This document shows positions 48,898 to 61,600 of a stretch of 64,000 nucleotides of DNA, in pieces. The notes under the pieces are model-generated. The model ran no database searches, had not been told where the DNA came from, and saw only the letters and a list, made by a program, of their open reading frames with translations. Every line of letters begins with the position of its first letter. Position 1 is the stretch's first letter. The position numbers were made by a program, and so were the translations under genes. Source of the stretch: Ifrita kowaldi (Eukaryota > Chordata > Aves > Passeriformes > Cinclosomatidae); contig VZRS01001504.1 of NCBI GenBank assembly GCA_013398055.1, forward strand, positions 1-64,000, in the 5' to 3' direction.

Positions 48898-49456
48898 CTG
48901 CGAGGGGGGACAGGAGTGAGGACGCTGCCGCCGGGAAGCAGCGCAGGGGAGCTGTGTGGGGCCCCCTCGGGCTGGCCTCGGCGGGCTGCAGAGACCCTGG
49001 CGGCGAGCCAGCCGGACACCGGGGCCGCCCTACCTGCTTGGAGGCGATGAGCAGTGCTGTTACCCCCAGGAGCTGGAAGCAGTCGGCTGCCACAGGAGTG
49101 GTAGCGAGAAAGCGGTCGAGGATGTTGACGGCCAGGCAGAGTGACTCGAAGGAGAGCCCGAAGTGCCGGTGCACGGGGATGAGCCAGCTGACCAGCTTGC
49201 AGCGCGCCTCCGCCGTCACCTACGGCACCGACAGCGTGGGTCACGCGGGGCCGATCCCGGGCTACTCCGCCCGCTCCCCGCCGCCGGCCTCGCTGTCCCC
49301 ACCTGCGGCTGCCGGGCGAGCGGCTCCTGCGGCTGGAAGCGGCTCTCCAGCCCCTTGCGGGACCGGTACCAGCTCTCCCCGTAGTCCCGGAAAGCCTGCA
49401 GCTCTTGCGCGCTCTCCCGGGGTGCCGCCGCGCCGCCCGGTCGCCGCCGTCACCAT
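48412..49456 (-). CDS. CCNO: Cyclin O, three exons, exon 1 incomplete
   Basis: CCNO is an atypical cyclin needed for deuterosome-dependent centriole amplification in multiciliated cells. Exons: 49303-49456 (partial), 49034-49219 and 48412-48897. Exon 2 begins VTAEARCKLVSWLIPVHRHF and contains the cyclin-box stretch GLSFESLCLAVNILDRFLAT. Exon 3 runs from VEVHPPSVKELLALCCDAFT through LADYAFTKYSPSLLAASSLG to PWLGDDG and TGA at 48412-48414. The end of exon 1 reads LQAFRDYGESWYRSRKGLES, matching [20 protein letters not shown] of mammals. The start MVTAATGRRGG (ATG at 49456) resembles the mammalian MVT start but is out of frame with LQAFRDY. About 70 residues of the mammalian N-terminus are also missing between them. 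MCIDAS lies directly downstream on the same strand, as in mammals. Confidence 0.92.
49034..49219 (-). CDS. CCNO: CCNO exon 2 (cyclin box)
   Basis: 62 codons, phase 0 at both ends; acceptor gtgccgtag, donor gtaggg; ends LLGVTALLIASKQ. Confidence 0.95.
49303..49456 (-). CDS. CCNO: CCNO exon 1, probably collapsed
   Basis: The 5' part reads MVTAATGRRGGTPGERA; the 3' part reads ELQAFRDYGESWYRSRKG in another frame up to donor gtgggg. In the LQAFRDY frame, the first stop upstream is a TGA overlapping the ATGGTGACG start. This is best explained by GC-rich sequence missing from the assembly, though a real change is possible. Confidence 0.6.
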
Positions 49457-50400
49457 GGGGTTGGCGGCCACGCCAGCTCCGCTCCGGTTGCGCGGCGGCT
49501 ATTTGAGCGGCGTGGTCGCCACCGAGCTGTCATCGCCCGCCTCCCGGGCACACCGCCCCGCCCGTCCCGGGGAGGTCGTCTAGGCACTCAGGGGACCACC
49601 GTCTCCAAAACAAAAGCCGAGCCGCCGCAACGTCTTGTGTCTTCTCTGCCGCTTGCCCTCGGGCCAGGAGGCTGTGGTGGAGTCGCCGTGCGACTGTGAC
49701 CTCCCGACGACGGCCCCCTCGCTCTCGCAGGGCAGAGAGCAAACCGGGCAGCAGCGCCGTAAACCCAGGGTAGAGCACGAAGCCAGCCCGCTGAAGCTGC
49801 TGCATCTATTTTGCCATTACCAAAGCAAGCGTCTCTCCAGCTCCTAGCAGTTCAACTCGGAACTCCACAAGCTTTAACAGCTACCGCTCACTTCCCATAA
49901 ATAACACTTTCCCTGCAGGTCACCAGAAACAGCACAAATATACCAGGAGAGATACCTGGGGCTCACGGGGCAATCCGGGGCTCAGTTACACTTCCATCCA
50001 TGAATAGAGCACTGTTTTAAACAGCAGAATGCAGGGAAATCAAAATAGTCCTGCACTTCAACCACCAATTTATAATGTGCTATAGCTGTGGAAAGACCTG
50101 GAGAAAGAAAAAGAAAACCTCTTCTGGGTTAAGAGCTGGGAAAGATATCAGTGGGAAACAAGAGCTTGAAGCAGCCCATGACCCAGAAGCAGAAGAGGGA
50201 ACAAGGTGGGAATTCTACAGCGTGAATGGCAGGAGCAGAAACTCCTCTCTGAGGCGAGGACAGAGACCAGGAGAACAAGCTGCCTTAAAAAAAACCCAAA
50301 ACACACATTGCACAGTACAGTTGAAACGACAGTGACCAAGACCCAGAGATAGTGACTGGTCTTGTGCCCAACAAATGCTTTGAGAAAAGTAACATAAAGG
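49457..50400. other. CCNO upstream region / DHX29 downstream spacer
   Basis: GC-rich to about 49.8 kb (probable CCNO promoter), then AT-rich to the DHX29 polyadenylation site. No other gene was recognised. Confidence 0.5.
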
Positions 50401-50414
50401 TGTTAACAGAAGTC

Positions 50415-52549
50415 TTTATTAAATAAATAGAACAAAAGAGAAAGTTCATTCACCCAAAAGAGTACAGGCACAAAAGTTGCTCATGTATACTGCAGAAGCA
50501 GAAAGCCAGCATAGTATTTGTTTGTTTTTGTTTTGGTTTTTTTCTTGTTTTTTTTTAAGATAACTGTGCTTATCTGTACACCACAGTGTGACCTCCTTAA
50601 TCTGTTTTGCGGAAAACTGTTGCTCACGCAGATCGTGCAATGTCCCAGTTATTACAATATATCCCCTTAATTTATTTCAGTTATTTATTTAAAAGAGTAC
50701 AAAGCAGAGCATGCTAGAGAAACACAAAGAATAACTCTGAATTTCAACATTACCACCCATAAATGGAAAAAAACCTCTTATTCATCACAGTTGAATAAGG
50801 GAGAAGAACTCAAACACGATTCACACATTCCCTATGATTTAACCATTTAAGACCAACAACCCCTTTGCAAAATTCAAACCAAAAGAAAGAGGAGCTTGCT
50901 AGTTATTGAATTACTGAAATGTTTTTCTAACTTGTTTTTCCAAAGGATACAAATAAAATATCTCAAACAAAACAAAACCTAGGACATTTGTTTAGGGTAC
51001 AGATTTAGCTTGTATCTTCAATGAATATAATTTGCACTTCAGTGTAGTTTTGACTTCAGTGTGGGAATACTGAAGGCAAAGTTGAAGTCTTATGGTCTAC
51101 GATCAAAACTTCCTATTCAAATGCTTCCTTGCCTAAATGGTGTTCTGAAAACCCCCAAAACTCACTTCCTGTCTCCTATGAAATCAGGACTATCACTAGA
51201 TTATCATAAAGTATAAAACAATAACAGATGTGATCCCCGTTCCTTCAGAACTGTTAGCAAACTTTCCTCTTCCAGAACTAAGTGTAAGCTAACATACACA
51301 AGCTGGACAGCAATACCAGTTCTGCTATGATAATCTAACTGGATAGGCTCCATATATCTTGCATTTTTATGCATTCATTTTCCTCAGTGCCCTTTCTGTA
51401 CATAATTAACCTCAGCTGTAGAAAATCTTTTACTTTTCAGATGAAACAGAAGTTGTCGTCTACACTGTGCCTCTGTCTGTAAAGACAGTTCCTACTTGAC
51501 GGCAACTGTCTAATGGCAAACCCACCCCACCAATATATTCCTTACTCTTCAAAGCTGAGTTGGCAATCTAAAATTGCACTTCATAACTGGAAATAGTGTG
51601 GATAGGTGGAATGTAAGACCATCTGATTCATTAAGCTACTCAGTTAAGGATTATTCAGTATTAAAGAAACAAGAAACAAAGGATCACACAAACATACAGT
51701 CATTGTGAGCACGTACAGTAGGAGAGAACTGCTACTGGAAGTTTCCACTAGGAGCTTCTCTGGTATTTCCTTGAAGGGGGTCAATGTGAAGTTTGATCAA
51801 TAAGGGGGAAAAAATCCCATGATCATCACTTGAAGGGGGCTTGCAGAACTATGCAAAACTCAACATACAAAAAAGGGACAGCAAAATATAGTACAGTTGC
51901 AGGAGCTGCAAGGATCAGGGTAAACAGGGAGGAGCAACTGTGAGAAGAGGCACATCCTCTGTTTGGGAGGAGCTGCTGGTCAGTACACGTCTCACTGAGC
52001 ACTTGTTCACAGCAGTCCATACTACCATCTTATAGAGTATCTTCTTAATGTAAATCGTACAGAAAAAATAAGACTTCCCTAACTTGTATTGGTTTAATAC
52101 TGTAAATTCATAGTTCCGAAAAAAAATCATCACTTAGGAAACCCATATGAGAAACATTTGTCTTCTGTTTGCACACATGGAATTCTACTCAACTGAGATT
52201 CTGGACTGAATCTTAAATCATCAGTACACACTGCACTGATGGTATGATTAACACATTGAGCTAAAAAAGAGGAATTGTTCACAGCCATTTCTCTTTTGAA
52301 AAGAAATTGCTTGCAGTTATCATTCATACAGTCAGACAAATGGCACCAAATATATTGTAAAGGCTAAACATATTCAATGTTCATGTTTAAATTGATAAAG
52401 AGAAAGGTTGATCCTATGTAAAATCATGCAGTCTATCCCCATCACGGCTGGTATCAACCACACTAAGAATTTAAATACTTTCAATTGATGTTGGAGTGCA
52501 TATTTCCCCTGCAATTACTGAAGCTCTGATTTGTTAGTGATTTCTGGTT
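50415..52549 (-). other. DHX29: DHX29 3' UTR
   Basis: AT-rich non-coding stretch of about 2.1 kb following the DHX29 stop. Overlapping AATAAA/ATTTA sequence at 50415-50426 (reverse AATAAA at 50415-50420) marks a likely end. Confidence 0.5.
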
Positions 52550-52605
52550 TCAGTTACCATTTTCTGTTTTTATCAGCTCTTTGATGATGTATAAGACCTT
52601 GTCAT
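52550..52605 (-). CDS. DHX29: DHX29 last exon
   Basis: Reads DKVLYIIKELIKTENGN and TGA at 52550-52552; acceptor tttctag. Confidence 0.95.
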
Positions 52606-55600
52606 CTAGAAAAGAAAACAAAGTGTGTGAAAAAACAGCGAGCTTAAAAATTGATTCCCCAAACCCCCAAAAAATCGTAGGAGAAGTCTAGCTCTCACCA
52701 ACTTAAACTTTTAATGTTTTAGGCTACGCCAGAATCTAAAGCAAAACAAGTGATTACCATCTGGCAAGCAAAAGGACAAACAGTATGTACATAGTACATA
52801 ATTATAAAATTATTCAATGAATGGCCAATAACCATTTCAGTATTTCACAAAAGAGACTGGGAAAGTGGTGGGTCAACTACAGATACATCAGCATACAGGG
52901 ACTCCCTTTCTTCCCCACCTACAATATGCTCCTGAAGATCCAGTGTCCAAAGTTTAAACTGTGCTCTGCTATCTCTTACTTTTGGGAACCAACATGCAGT
53001 TGGTTAACCTAGATTTTGAGACAACTTGCCCAACACCTATAAGCCATCCACGCCTAGGACTCTCCACACACAATCTCAACGCTGTTTTGAGATGCATGCC
53101 TCACCATTACTACCACTACCTTGAATGTTGCTATCGGGGATACCCTTAAAACAGCAGTTAATGCAGATCTTCATACATCTGGGGTGAGCCACATAATATA
53201 TGCCAAGTTAGTAATCACTTTCTGGACACCTCTTAAAGGAACAACTACACGTGCTACTGTGTGAGGATGCAGTAACGATGCTTCAGATTTGCCACAAGGT
53301 CCACTTAACAAACAGTAATGCCAGCAATGCAGCAATAAAGTTACCTTCAAGTGACATTTTGGGATTTTCGAGCTTCTTCTTCAAAACAGACTCAATGAGA
53401 ACTCTCAGTTGTTTGAAAATTACGGCTATCTTAACAGGAGCCTATAAAGAAAAAACATTTGCATTATCTGACATTTCATACCAAAATACAGCTCACAATA
53501 TTACCCTACATATAAACAGAAGTTTATAATAAGATTCCTGCAAACATATGATGTACATACATGACTTTTAATGGTAATGATAATCATGATGGATAGTACA
53601 CTCATGAAATGACTGGGCTTACATTATGCCTTAGCCTTAAGCACCAGTTGTTTGTAGTATCAAAGCCTGAAGAAGAGCAGCTCAGAGGGGTTACTTAGAA
53701 TGTGTTCCCACACAACCAGTGTAAGAGGAAATTATTACTTTACCAAAAAAGACACCCAATTAATTGCCTTTTGCCCCATGGTAACAAAGCTCATATTACA
53801 TTTATACCTGAAATAAAACAGCTACACATTTCCCTCTTGCGAGGTCTGCCAGGCCTTCTGAGAAAGCAATCACAAGCCCTTTGTAGATCTCACTAGGAAT
53901 TTGGATACCTAAAGCTGAACCCTCTCCCAGAAATATTTACATTTTATCCTTCCCTCCCTATTTCAATCTTTATTTCATTTATATGCTGCTTTCAGTCCAA
54001 CAAGTAGCTGCTATGGCAGAAGCACAAAATGCAATGTATTCTGCTTAGCATCTCAGTAGAAAAGTAGAAATTCTGAAACACGCTGTAAGATGTGATTAGC
54101 CCAGCAACTGCACAACCGTAGCCATCCAGGGACCAGAAAAAAAAAGCTCCAATAAACCCACAAGGGACCTGCTTCTTAAAATTCCCTATTCATGATAAGC
54201 AGTGAATTCAGTAAGACGGTTGCTTACTTGGATCAGCAGACTGCAAAAGATTGGTTTGTTGCTTATAGTTGTCTTTGAGAGTAGCACAAAGCCCATAGGA
54301 GCACAGAAAATTGTAACCAAGTAGCTGTCAGGATAGCAAAACCCACTACTTGCCATTTACCAGAATTCACAGAGTATCTTTTCATGACAACTGTTCTGTC
54401 TGCAAAAATATGCTAGGAAAATGCTCTCAGTTTTCCCATTTCCAAATAAAACTTTCACACAGGGAAAGGAAAAAACCTAATCAAGAAAACCAAACACCCC
54501 AAACCCAAGTAAGCAGCTATTTTACAATACGGATTTTTTTCTTTTTCAAGTAACTCCATCTGCACTATAAAGCAGTATATACAGTAGTGTGCTAAAGACA
54601 AATATGTAGTTACAAGATTGTAAGATTGCAGGAAAGGCTAATATAAAAACAGTACACTCCTCTGCTTTCAGTACACGCTCTATAGAAAAAGATTTAGTCT
54701 GCACCCATTTTCAATACTTTTCTGAAAGAACACTTTCTTCTTGAAGAGAAAGGGAACTGATTTGTTGCAAACCACATGACAAGTCTATTCTTTTGAGTGT
54801 GATTTATTAAGATTTCATTATATGTATATAAAATTTCCTATCATTCTCTTTAATTCTCTACCCCTTTCTTCCCTCTTGTCTCCATCTCCCATATACAGTA
54901 GTCTGAATCAAGCAGATACATCAACTGCGTAATACAAAAACCCACGGAACCATAAAAGGTAGTTTAGTTGCAACTCCCAACACACCTGAAAATGGATCCA
55001 ACCATCAACTGTCAGGAGACGCTCGCGATGCTGCACTTCTATATCCCCACCAAAAAGCAAAATGGGAAAGGGGGATATTAAAGTAGTCTCTCTCAAGTAC
55101 ACCTTGGTGTACCTCACCTGCATATAAACAAACACAAACAATTAAAAACAACAACAAAAAATCCTAAACCACATGACATCTATAACACTAAATCTGATTG
55201 CTACTTCTACATGCAAAAAATACACTTTTTTTTCCTTTTTAAGATGCAACCAACACAAGTTATTGGACACAATCAATAGCTATTTGTCTGCCTTACACCA
55301 CATAAAATAATTCACCTCTAAGTAAGTGGCAGGCTTGTATGCTGGAAGTTAGCTAAAGCCACAGTTATCTTCTTAAAGCTCAAATGGGAAGATAATGTTA
55401 GCCTAGTGGTGTTCACAAAAGCTACATGAAAAGTAATAAAACCACTGAAGTAAAAAGCAGGCAAAGCTCTTTCATTATACATTCTTCTTGGGAGCAGCTA
55501 TTTTTCAATTTATCTACATCCACATATGCACATGCACAAATGTGGTACACCCAGATACATATGCTGCATGAAGTACGGGGCTCAGCATGTGCTGCTTCTG

Positions 55601-58600
55601 GCTTTGGAATATCTCAAAGACAGAATGGGGTGGAATGAATCCTAGTGGGAAGAATGCACATAAAAGGAGTGCACCTTCACACAAAAGCGCAGGCTTTGTC
55701 TGCCCTACTGTTCATGGAATAACTTACCTACCTTAACTGCTGTCTTGTCATCACACTACGATGTTCTTTGGAGCAAGAAGTATTTTCAGCTCTCAAAAAA
55801 TACTATCACTTTATATGCACTAAAAAGTCTAATGCTCCCTGCTTCACTACAGTAAATTTGGCCATTAAGCAACTGCTGTCAAACTTTTGTTGCACCAGAA
55901 ATATAACTAAATACAAACACTTGAATTCAGCAAATAGCTGACAAGATTTTCAGTTGAAAGGGAAAGAAAGTGACAGAGAAAATAATGCAATTCACTTAGG
56001 GAGTTCAGCAGCCCATTACAGAATTGGCTATTCTATTTTATTACTGGGATAAGTCAGTACCAAGTTTCAAAACCTTCGAATAGTGAAAAAGTAGACTTTG
56101 AAAAGTTACTACTACATTTTACTGTGTAAAGTAATACTAAAATCAACAAGACTACATTTAAAAAGTCAATGATATTATTAAGTTAAATGACACAAAGAAA
56201 ATTCCTTTCATTTATAGCTATTAGTTTCACCATGAATATATTTGTTCATGATCTTCAGCTTTACCTTCGTTTTCTTCAGCACACAGTTGACTCATTTTTA
56301 TGGTCTTTAGGATCATTAGATAACAAAAGACTCTTTAAGATAAAACATTCATATATTAAATAACATACACTTTTAATTATACTAGAGGCATAACTCTACC
56401 TTTACACAAACTATTAGCTGCATTCACTATTTTCAACTTACCTTCTCCTGGTAAAGCAGCCATCCATGTGTCTGTAGGTCTCTATTTACAGAGGAGGGAT
56501 GAACTTGCGCTTTACCCTGTGGAGTTTCTACCATGCAAGCCAGCTTCTCTGTAATATCCACAGACTTTGCATATAGTATTTTTCCTATGTTGTCATAGAG
56601 CCCTGCAGTCAACACAGCTTTAAGAAGAGCTATTTCACTGAGAGACAAGGATTGTGTGGCTCCATTTCCATCCCATCCACATTGCATTGAAGGTGCTATG
56701 AACCCTGCTGCTCTGACCAGTCTTATGAGTTCTTGCTTCACATCCTGAAATTAGGATGGTATTAGTAAAGTTTTGAATTAAAAAGTTACATACTTCACTT
56801 CAGCAGCAGGAAATGACACTTCATTTGAATTATTCATGCTCTTCAAAGGAAAGTCTCTTACTAGAAAAACCACTTGTATTTTTCTGCAGCCACACTGGAA
56901 TCTGTAATCTACGTAGCTATTTCTATGAGAAAAACATTATCTATAAAATAATCTGATATCTGGAATATAGGATTAGACATATAGAGATATATATGCTGCA
57001 AATACTAAATCTCTACTTGTAGTTAAAATGAGAAAGATACTCTGCATCAAAGATCCAGTTCTGCTTAGAAGTACTCAGTCACCAAAACTTAAAAGATCAA
57101 TTAAAACATTTTCTCACCAAAAATAAGAGGTTATTCACATGAGTTTATGGCTCATCTTTTAAATTAACGGTTAATAGATATGTTATTTGATATCAAGAAT
57201 AATATAAATATTTTAATTCATGAAGTTTTGATCGTCTGATGGAAGTAAGGCCTAGCTTCTCCAATGGCAATGAATACAAAACTGTTTATCAAAGTGTGCA
57301 TATCAAAACTCAAACACAAACACAGCTACTTTGATTGAGAGTGTGCGTTTCATGAGTCCCTAGAATTCCACTAGCTTTTATCTTGTCTAAATAGTAACTG
57401 TGATATATCACCTCATTTTCAAAGGGAAATTTTAACAAATAACTTATGAGTGCAGAGCGGAACATATAATGTTTCACCTCCAGAGTTAACAGTGACGTCC
57501 TATTAAGAAAATTCCTTCTGCAGTAAGTCATTTCAGCACGATATCCCCCTTCCTGTCGAGCCCTTTTCCACCTAAGGAAAAAATTGTGTCTTATTAGAGC
57601 AAGAAGAAACCCATCAAGCCCATTACAACAGAAGTGGTGCTAAGTTAAAAAATGTGTTTTGGTAAGCATTCTCCACTCTAAAATAAGTTGTACTAATGAA
57701 GATGAATGCTGCTGGTCTAAGGGCACTCCAGAGAACATGCCTGTAACATACATTTGACAGATACTAACAAAAATACAAGGTGATTTACTCTCAAAACGCA
57801 CACATTTCTGTCTGTCTTGACAGTCGAAACAAAATTCAGACTTACTGGTAACACCCTAAAAAGGAAAAAACCTGTATGTCATTTTATACATTTGTGCTTT
57901 ATCAAATACAAGATATTCTGGTCAAAATACCACAAACAGCAAACAAAATACTTTAAACACTAGGATAAACTGACAGAGTAAACCTCTATAGGTATGCAAG
58001 CATAGTTAAAAGGAGTTGAAGAACAAAATACTAAGCAAGTTATCCATTTGTGTTACAGTATTTGGCAATCTATTGTTACTCTGAAGAGAAAAAACTTGAA
58101 GTGAAAGCAGTTCCAGAGATATTAAGGATTCTTTACATAACTGCATTACTTAAGTGTTACCTGCTACTAGTTATGAGCATAGGAGAATCACCACTTACCC
58201 CAGATAAGCATTGTAGATTGTTATATGGTCTGAAACTGCCATAGCTAGAGATGATTTTGCAAGATCTGCTTCATCTTTTCGACCAATAGGTGTAGTAAAT
58301 GGGGATTTTTCTGTCATAACAGCAGCCAGAGTTGCCTGCAATTATAAAGTACACATCACTTAAAAATATTTTATTACAAGCTTACAGGTTTGTAATACAA
58401 ATAGTCTTAAATTTTGTTTTACCATTATCAGAATTATAGGCTTGGGTTGCAAGGGACCTTAAAGATAAACTAGTTTCAAGCCCCTGCTATAGGCAGGGAC
58501 ACCTTTGACTAAACCATGTTGCTCAAAGCCACACCCAACCTGGCCTTGAACACTTCCAGGGATGGGACATCCACAACTTCTCTGGGCAACCTGTTCCAGT

Positions 58601-61600
58601 GCCTCACCACCCTCACAGTAAAGAATTTCTTCCTAATATCAAAACAAAATCAATCCTCTTTCAGTTTAAACCCATTCCCTCTTGTCCTGTAACCATATGC
58701 CCTTGTAAGAAGTTCCTCTCCAATGCCCTTCAGATACTGAAAAGCTGCAACTAGGTCATCCTGGAGCCTTCTCTTCTCCAGGCTGAACAAGCCCAATCCT
58801 CTCAGTCTCCTCAAAGGAGAGGTACTCCAATCCTCTCTGATCATCTTTGTGATAACCTCTGGACTCATTCCAACACGTCCACATCCTTCTTGTGTTGGAG
58901 ACCCGGAGTCAGATACAGTGTTCCAGGCGGGGTCTCACCAGAGCAGAGCAGAGGGGCAGAATCCCCTCCCTCCCCTGCTGCCCGCACTGCTCTGGATGCA
59001 GCCCAGGACGCGTTTGGCTCTCTGGGCTGTGAGTGCCATGGCTGGGTCATGTCCAGCCTCTCACCCACCAGCACCCCCAAGTCCTTCTCCCCAGGGCTGC
59101 TCTCGATCTGTTCATCCCCAGCCTGTGCTGATACCAGAGTTTGCCCCGACCCTGGTGCAGCACCAGCACTTGGCCTTGTGAGCTTCACATCTGCCCACTT
59201 CTCCAGGTGCCTCTGGATGACATCCCATCCCTCAGGTGTGTCAACAGCACCACTCAGCTTGGGGTCATCTGCAAATCTGCTGAGGGTGCACTCGATCCCT
59301 TTGTCTATGTCACTGATGAAGATACTAAATAACACTGGTCCCAATACAGACCCCAGAGGGCACCACTTGTCACTGGTGTCCATTGGGACTCTGAGCCATT
59401 GACCATCACCCTCTGGGTGGGACTGTACAACCACTTTCTTAGGCACATAATAGTTTATCCACTGAATCCATCTCTCTCCAATTTAGAGAGAAGCATGTTG
59501 TGGGGAACCATGTTAAAGGCTTTACAGAAGTCCAGATAAATATGTAGCCTTTCCCTTGTCCATTGATGTGGTCAGTCCACCACAGAAACCCACTGGATTG
59601 GTCAGACAGGACTTGCCCTTGGTTAAGCCATGCTGGTGTCTTGAATCAGCCCCCTGTCCTCCAAGTGTCACAGCATATTTCTAGAAGGATGTGTTCCATG
59701 ATCTTCCCAGNATGCCCTTCAGATACTGAAAAGCTGCAACTAGGTCATCCTGGAGCCTTCTCTTCTCCAGGCTGAACAAGCCCAATCCTCTCAGTCTCCT
59801 CAAAGGAGAGGTACTCCAATCCTCTCTGATCATCTTTGTGATAACCTCTGGACTCATTCCAACACGTCCACATCCTTCTTGTGTTGGAGACCCGGAGTCA
59901 GATACAGTGTTCCAGGCGGGGTCTCACCAGAGCAGAGCAGAGGGGCAGAATCCCCTCCCTCCCCTGCTGCCCGCACTGCTCTGGATGCAGCCCAGGACGC
60001 GTTTGGCTCTCTGGGCTGTGAGTGCCACGGCTGGGTCATGTCCAGCCTCTCACCCACCAGCACCCCCAAGTCCTTCTCCCCAGGGCTGCTCTCGATCTGT
60101 TCATCCCCAGCCTGTGCTGATACCAGAGTTTGCCCCGACCCTGGTGCAGCACCAGCACTTGGCCTTGTGAGCTTCACATCTGCCCACTTCTCCAGGTGCC
60201 TCTGGATGACATCCCATCCCTCAGGTGTGTCAACAGCACCACTCAGCTTGGGGTCATCTGCAAATCTGCTGAGGGTGCACTCGATCCCTTTGTCTATGTC
60301 ACTGATGAAGATACTAAATAACACTGGTCCCAATACGGACCCCAGAGGGCACCACTTGTCACTGGTGTCCATTGGGACTCTGAGCCATTGACCATCACCC
60401 TCTGGGTGGGACTGTACAACCACTTTCTTAGGCACATAATAGTTTATCCACTGAATCCATCTCTCTCCAATTTAGAGAGAAGCATGTTGTGGGGAACCAT
60501 GTTAAAGGCTTTACAGAAGTCCAGATAAATATGTAGCCTTTCCCTTGTCCATTGATGTGGTCAGTCCACCACAGAAACCCACTGGATTGGTCAGACAGGA
60601 CTTGCCCTTGGTTAAGCCATGCTGGTGTCTTGAATCAGCCCCCTGTCCTCCAAGTGTCACAGCATATTTCTAGAAGGATGTGTTCCATGATCTTCCCAGG
60701 TACAGAATTGAAGCTCACAGCTTACTAGTTCCCAAGGCCCTATTTTCTACTTATTAAAAAAAAGATGGATACAATGTTTCCCCTTTTCCAGTCACCTGGG
60801 ACTTCACCTGACTGCCATAAGAGAGGTTGCCATTGAAAACTGAGGCAAAAACATTGTTGAGTACCTCAGCCCTCTCCTCATCTGTTGTTACCATTTCATC
60901 AGCTGGGGTACATTTTCTTTGACCTTCCTTTTCTGGCTGACATAGCTGTACAACTTCTTATTCTTCTTTGTGTCCCCTGCCATGTTCAGCTCCATCTTCG
61001 CCATGGCGTTCCTCACCACATCCCTTGCACAACTAGACTGCATCCCTATACTCTTTCCAGGACATCTGTCCTTGCTTCTGCACTGCTTGTGCATTTGCTT
61101 GTTGCCCTTGAGCTGGACCAGCAGATCTCCACTCAGGCCCATTGATTGTCTTCCCTGCCTGACTTCTTGCACCTCAGAAATGGTAGCTCTTGTACTCTAA
61201 GAAGAGTATATAATATTTAATTATAGCTTATCTTCTACTAAGTCTCAAGGAAAACTCAGCGCCATAAGAATTCCTTATACAGAATTCAGCACTTGCTTGT
61301 ATTAAAGCCACCACTTATATAGTGATTTATATGCAAGCATAAAAAACGTTAAATCTCAAAACTCACACGAAATGTTTTGCCAAGTGACAGGGCAACGAAG
61401 GTTAGATTGTTCAACTGCCTTAGGTTATAACACATTAGAAGGAGATATCAAGAATTTTACCTTTACGTTCCAGGAACTAACATACTCATGTTTTCTCCCA
61501 ATTTGCAGTGAATTAAATGGATTAGGCGAAAATATAAACTATGCCACAGTCTTTACAAATAAATTAATTATTTGCAATCAATTAATTTTGCAAAAACTTT

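Noticed and set aside
58865..59446. 193-residue open frame and its duplicate at 59854-60435 as host genes
   Set aside because: These are CR1 reverse-transcriptase remnants, not a host gene.
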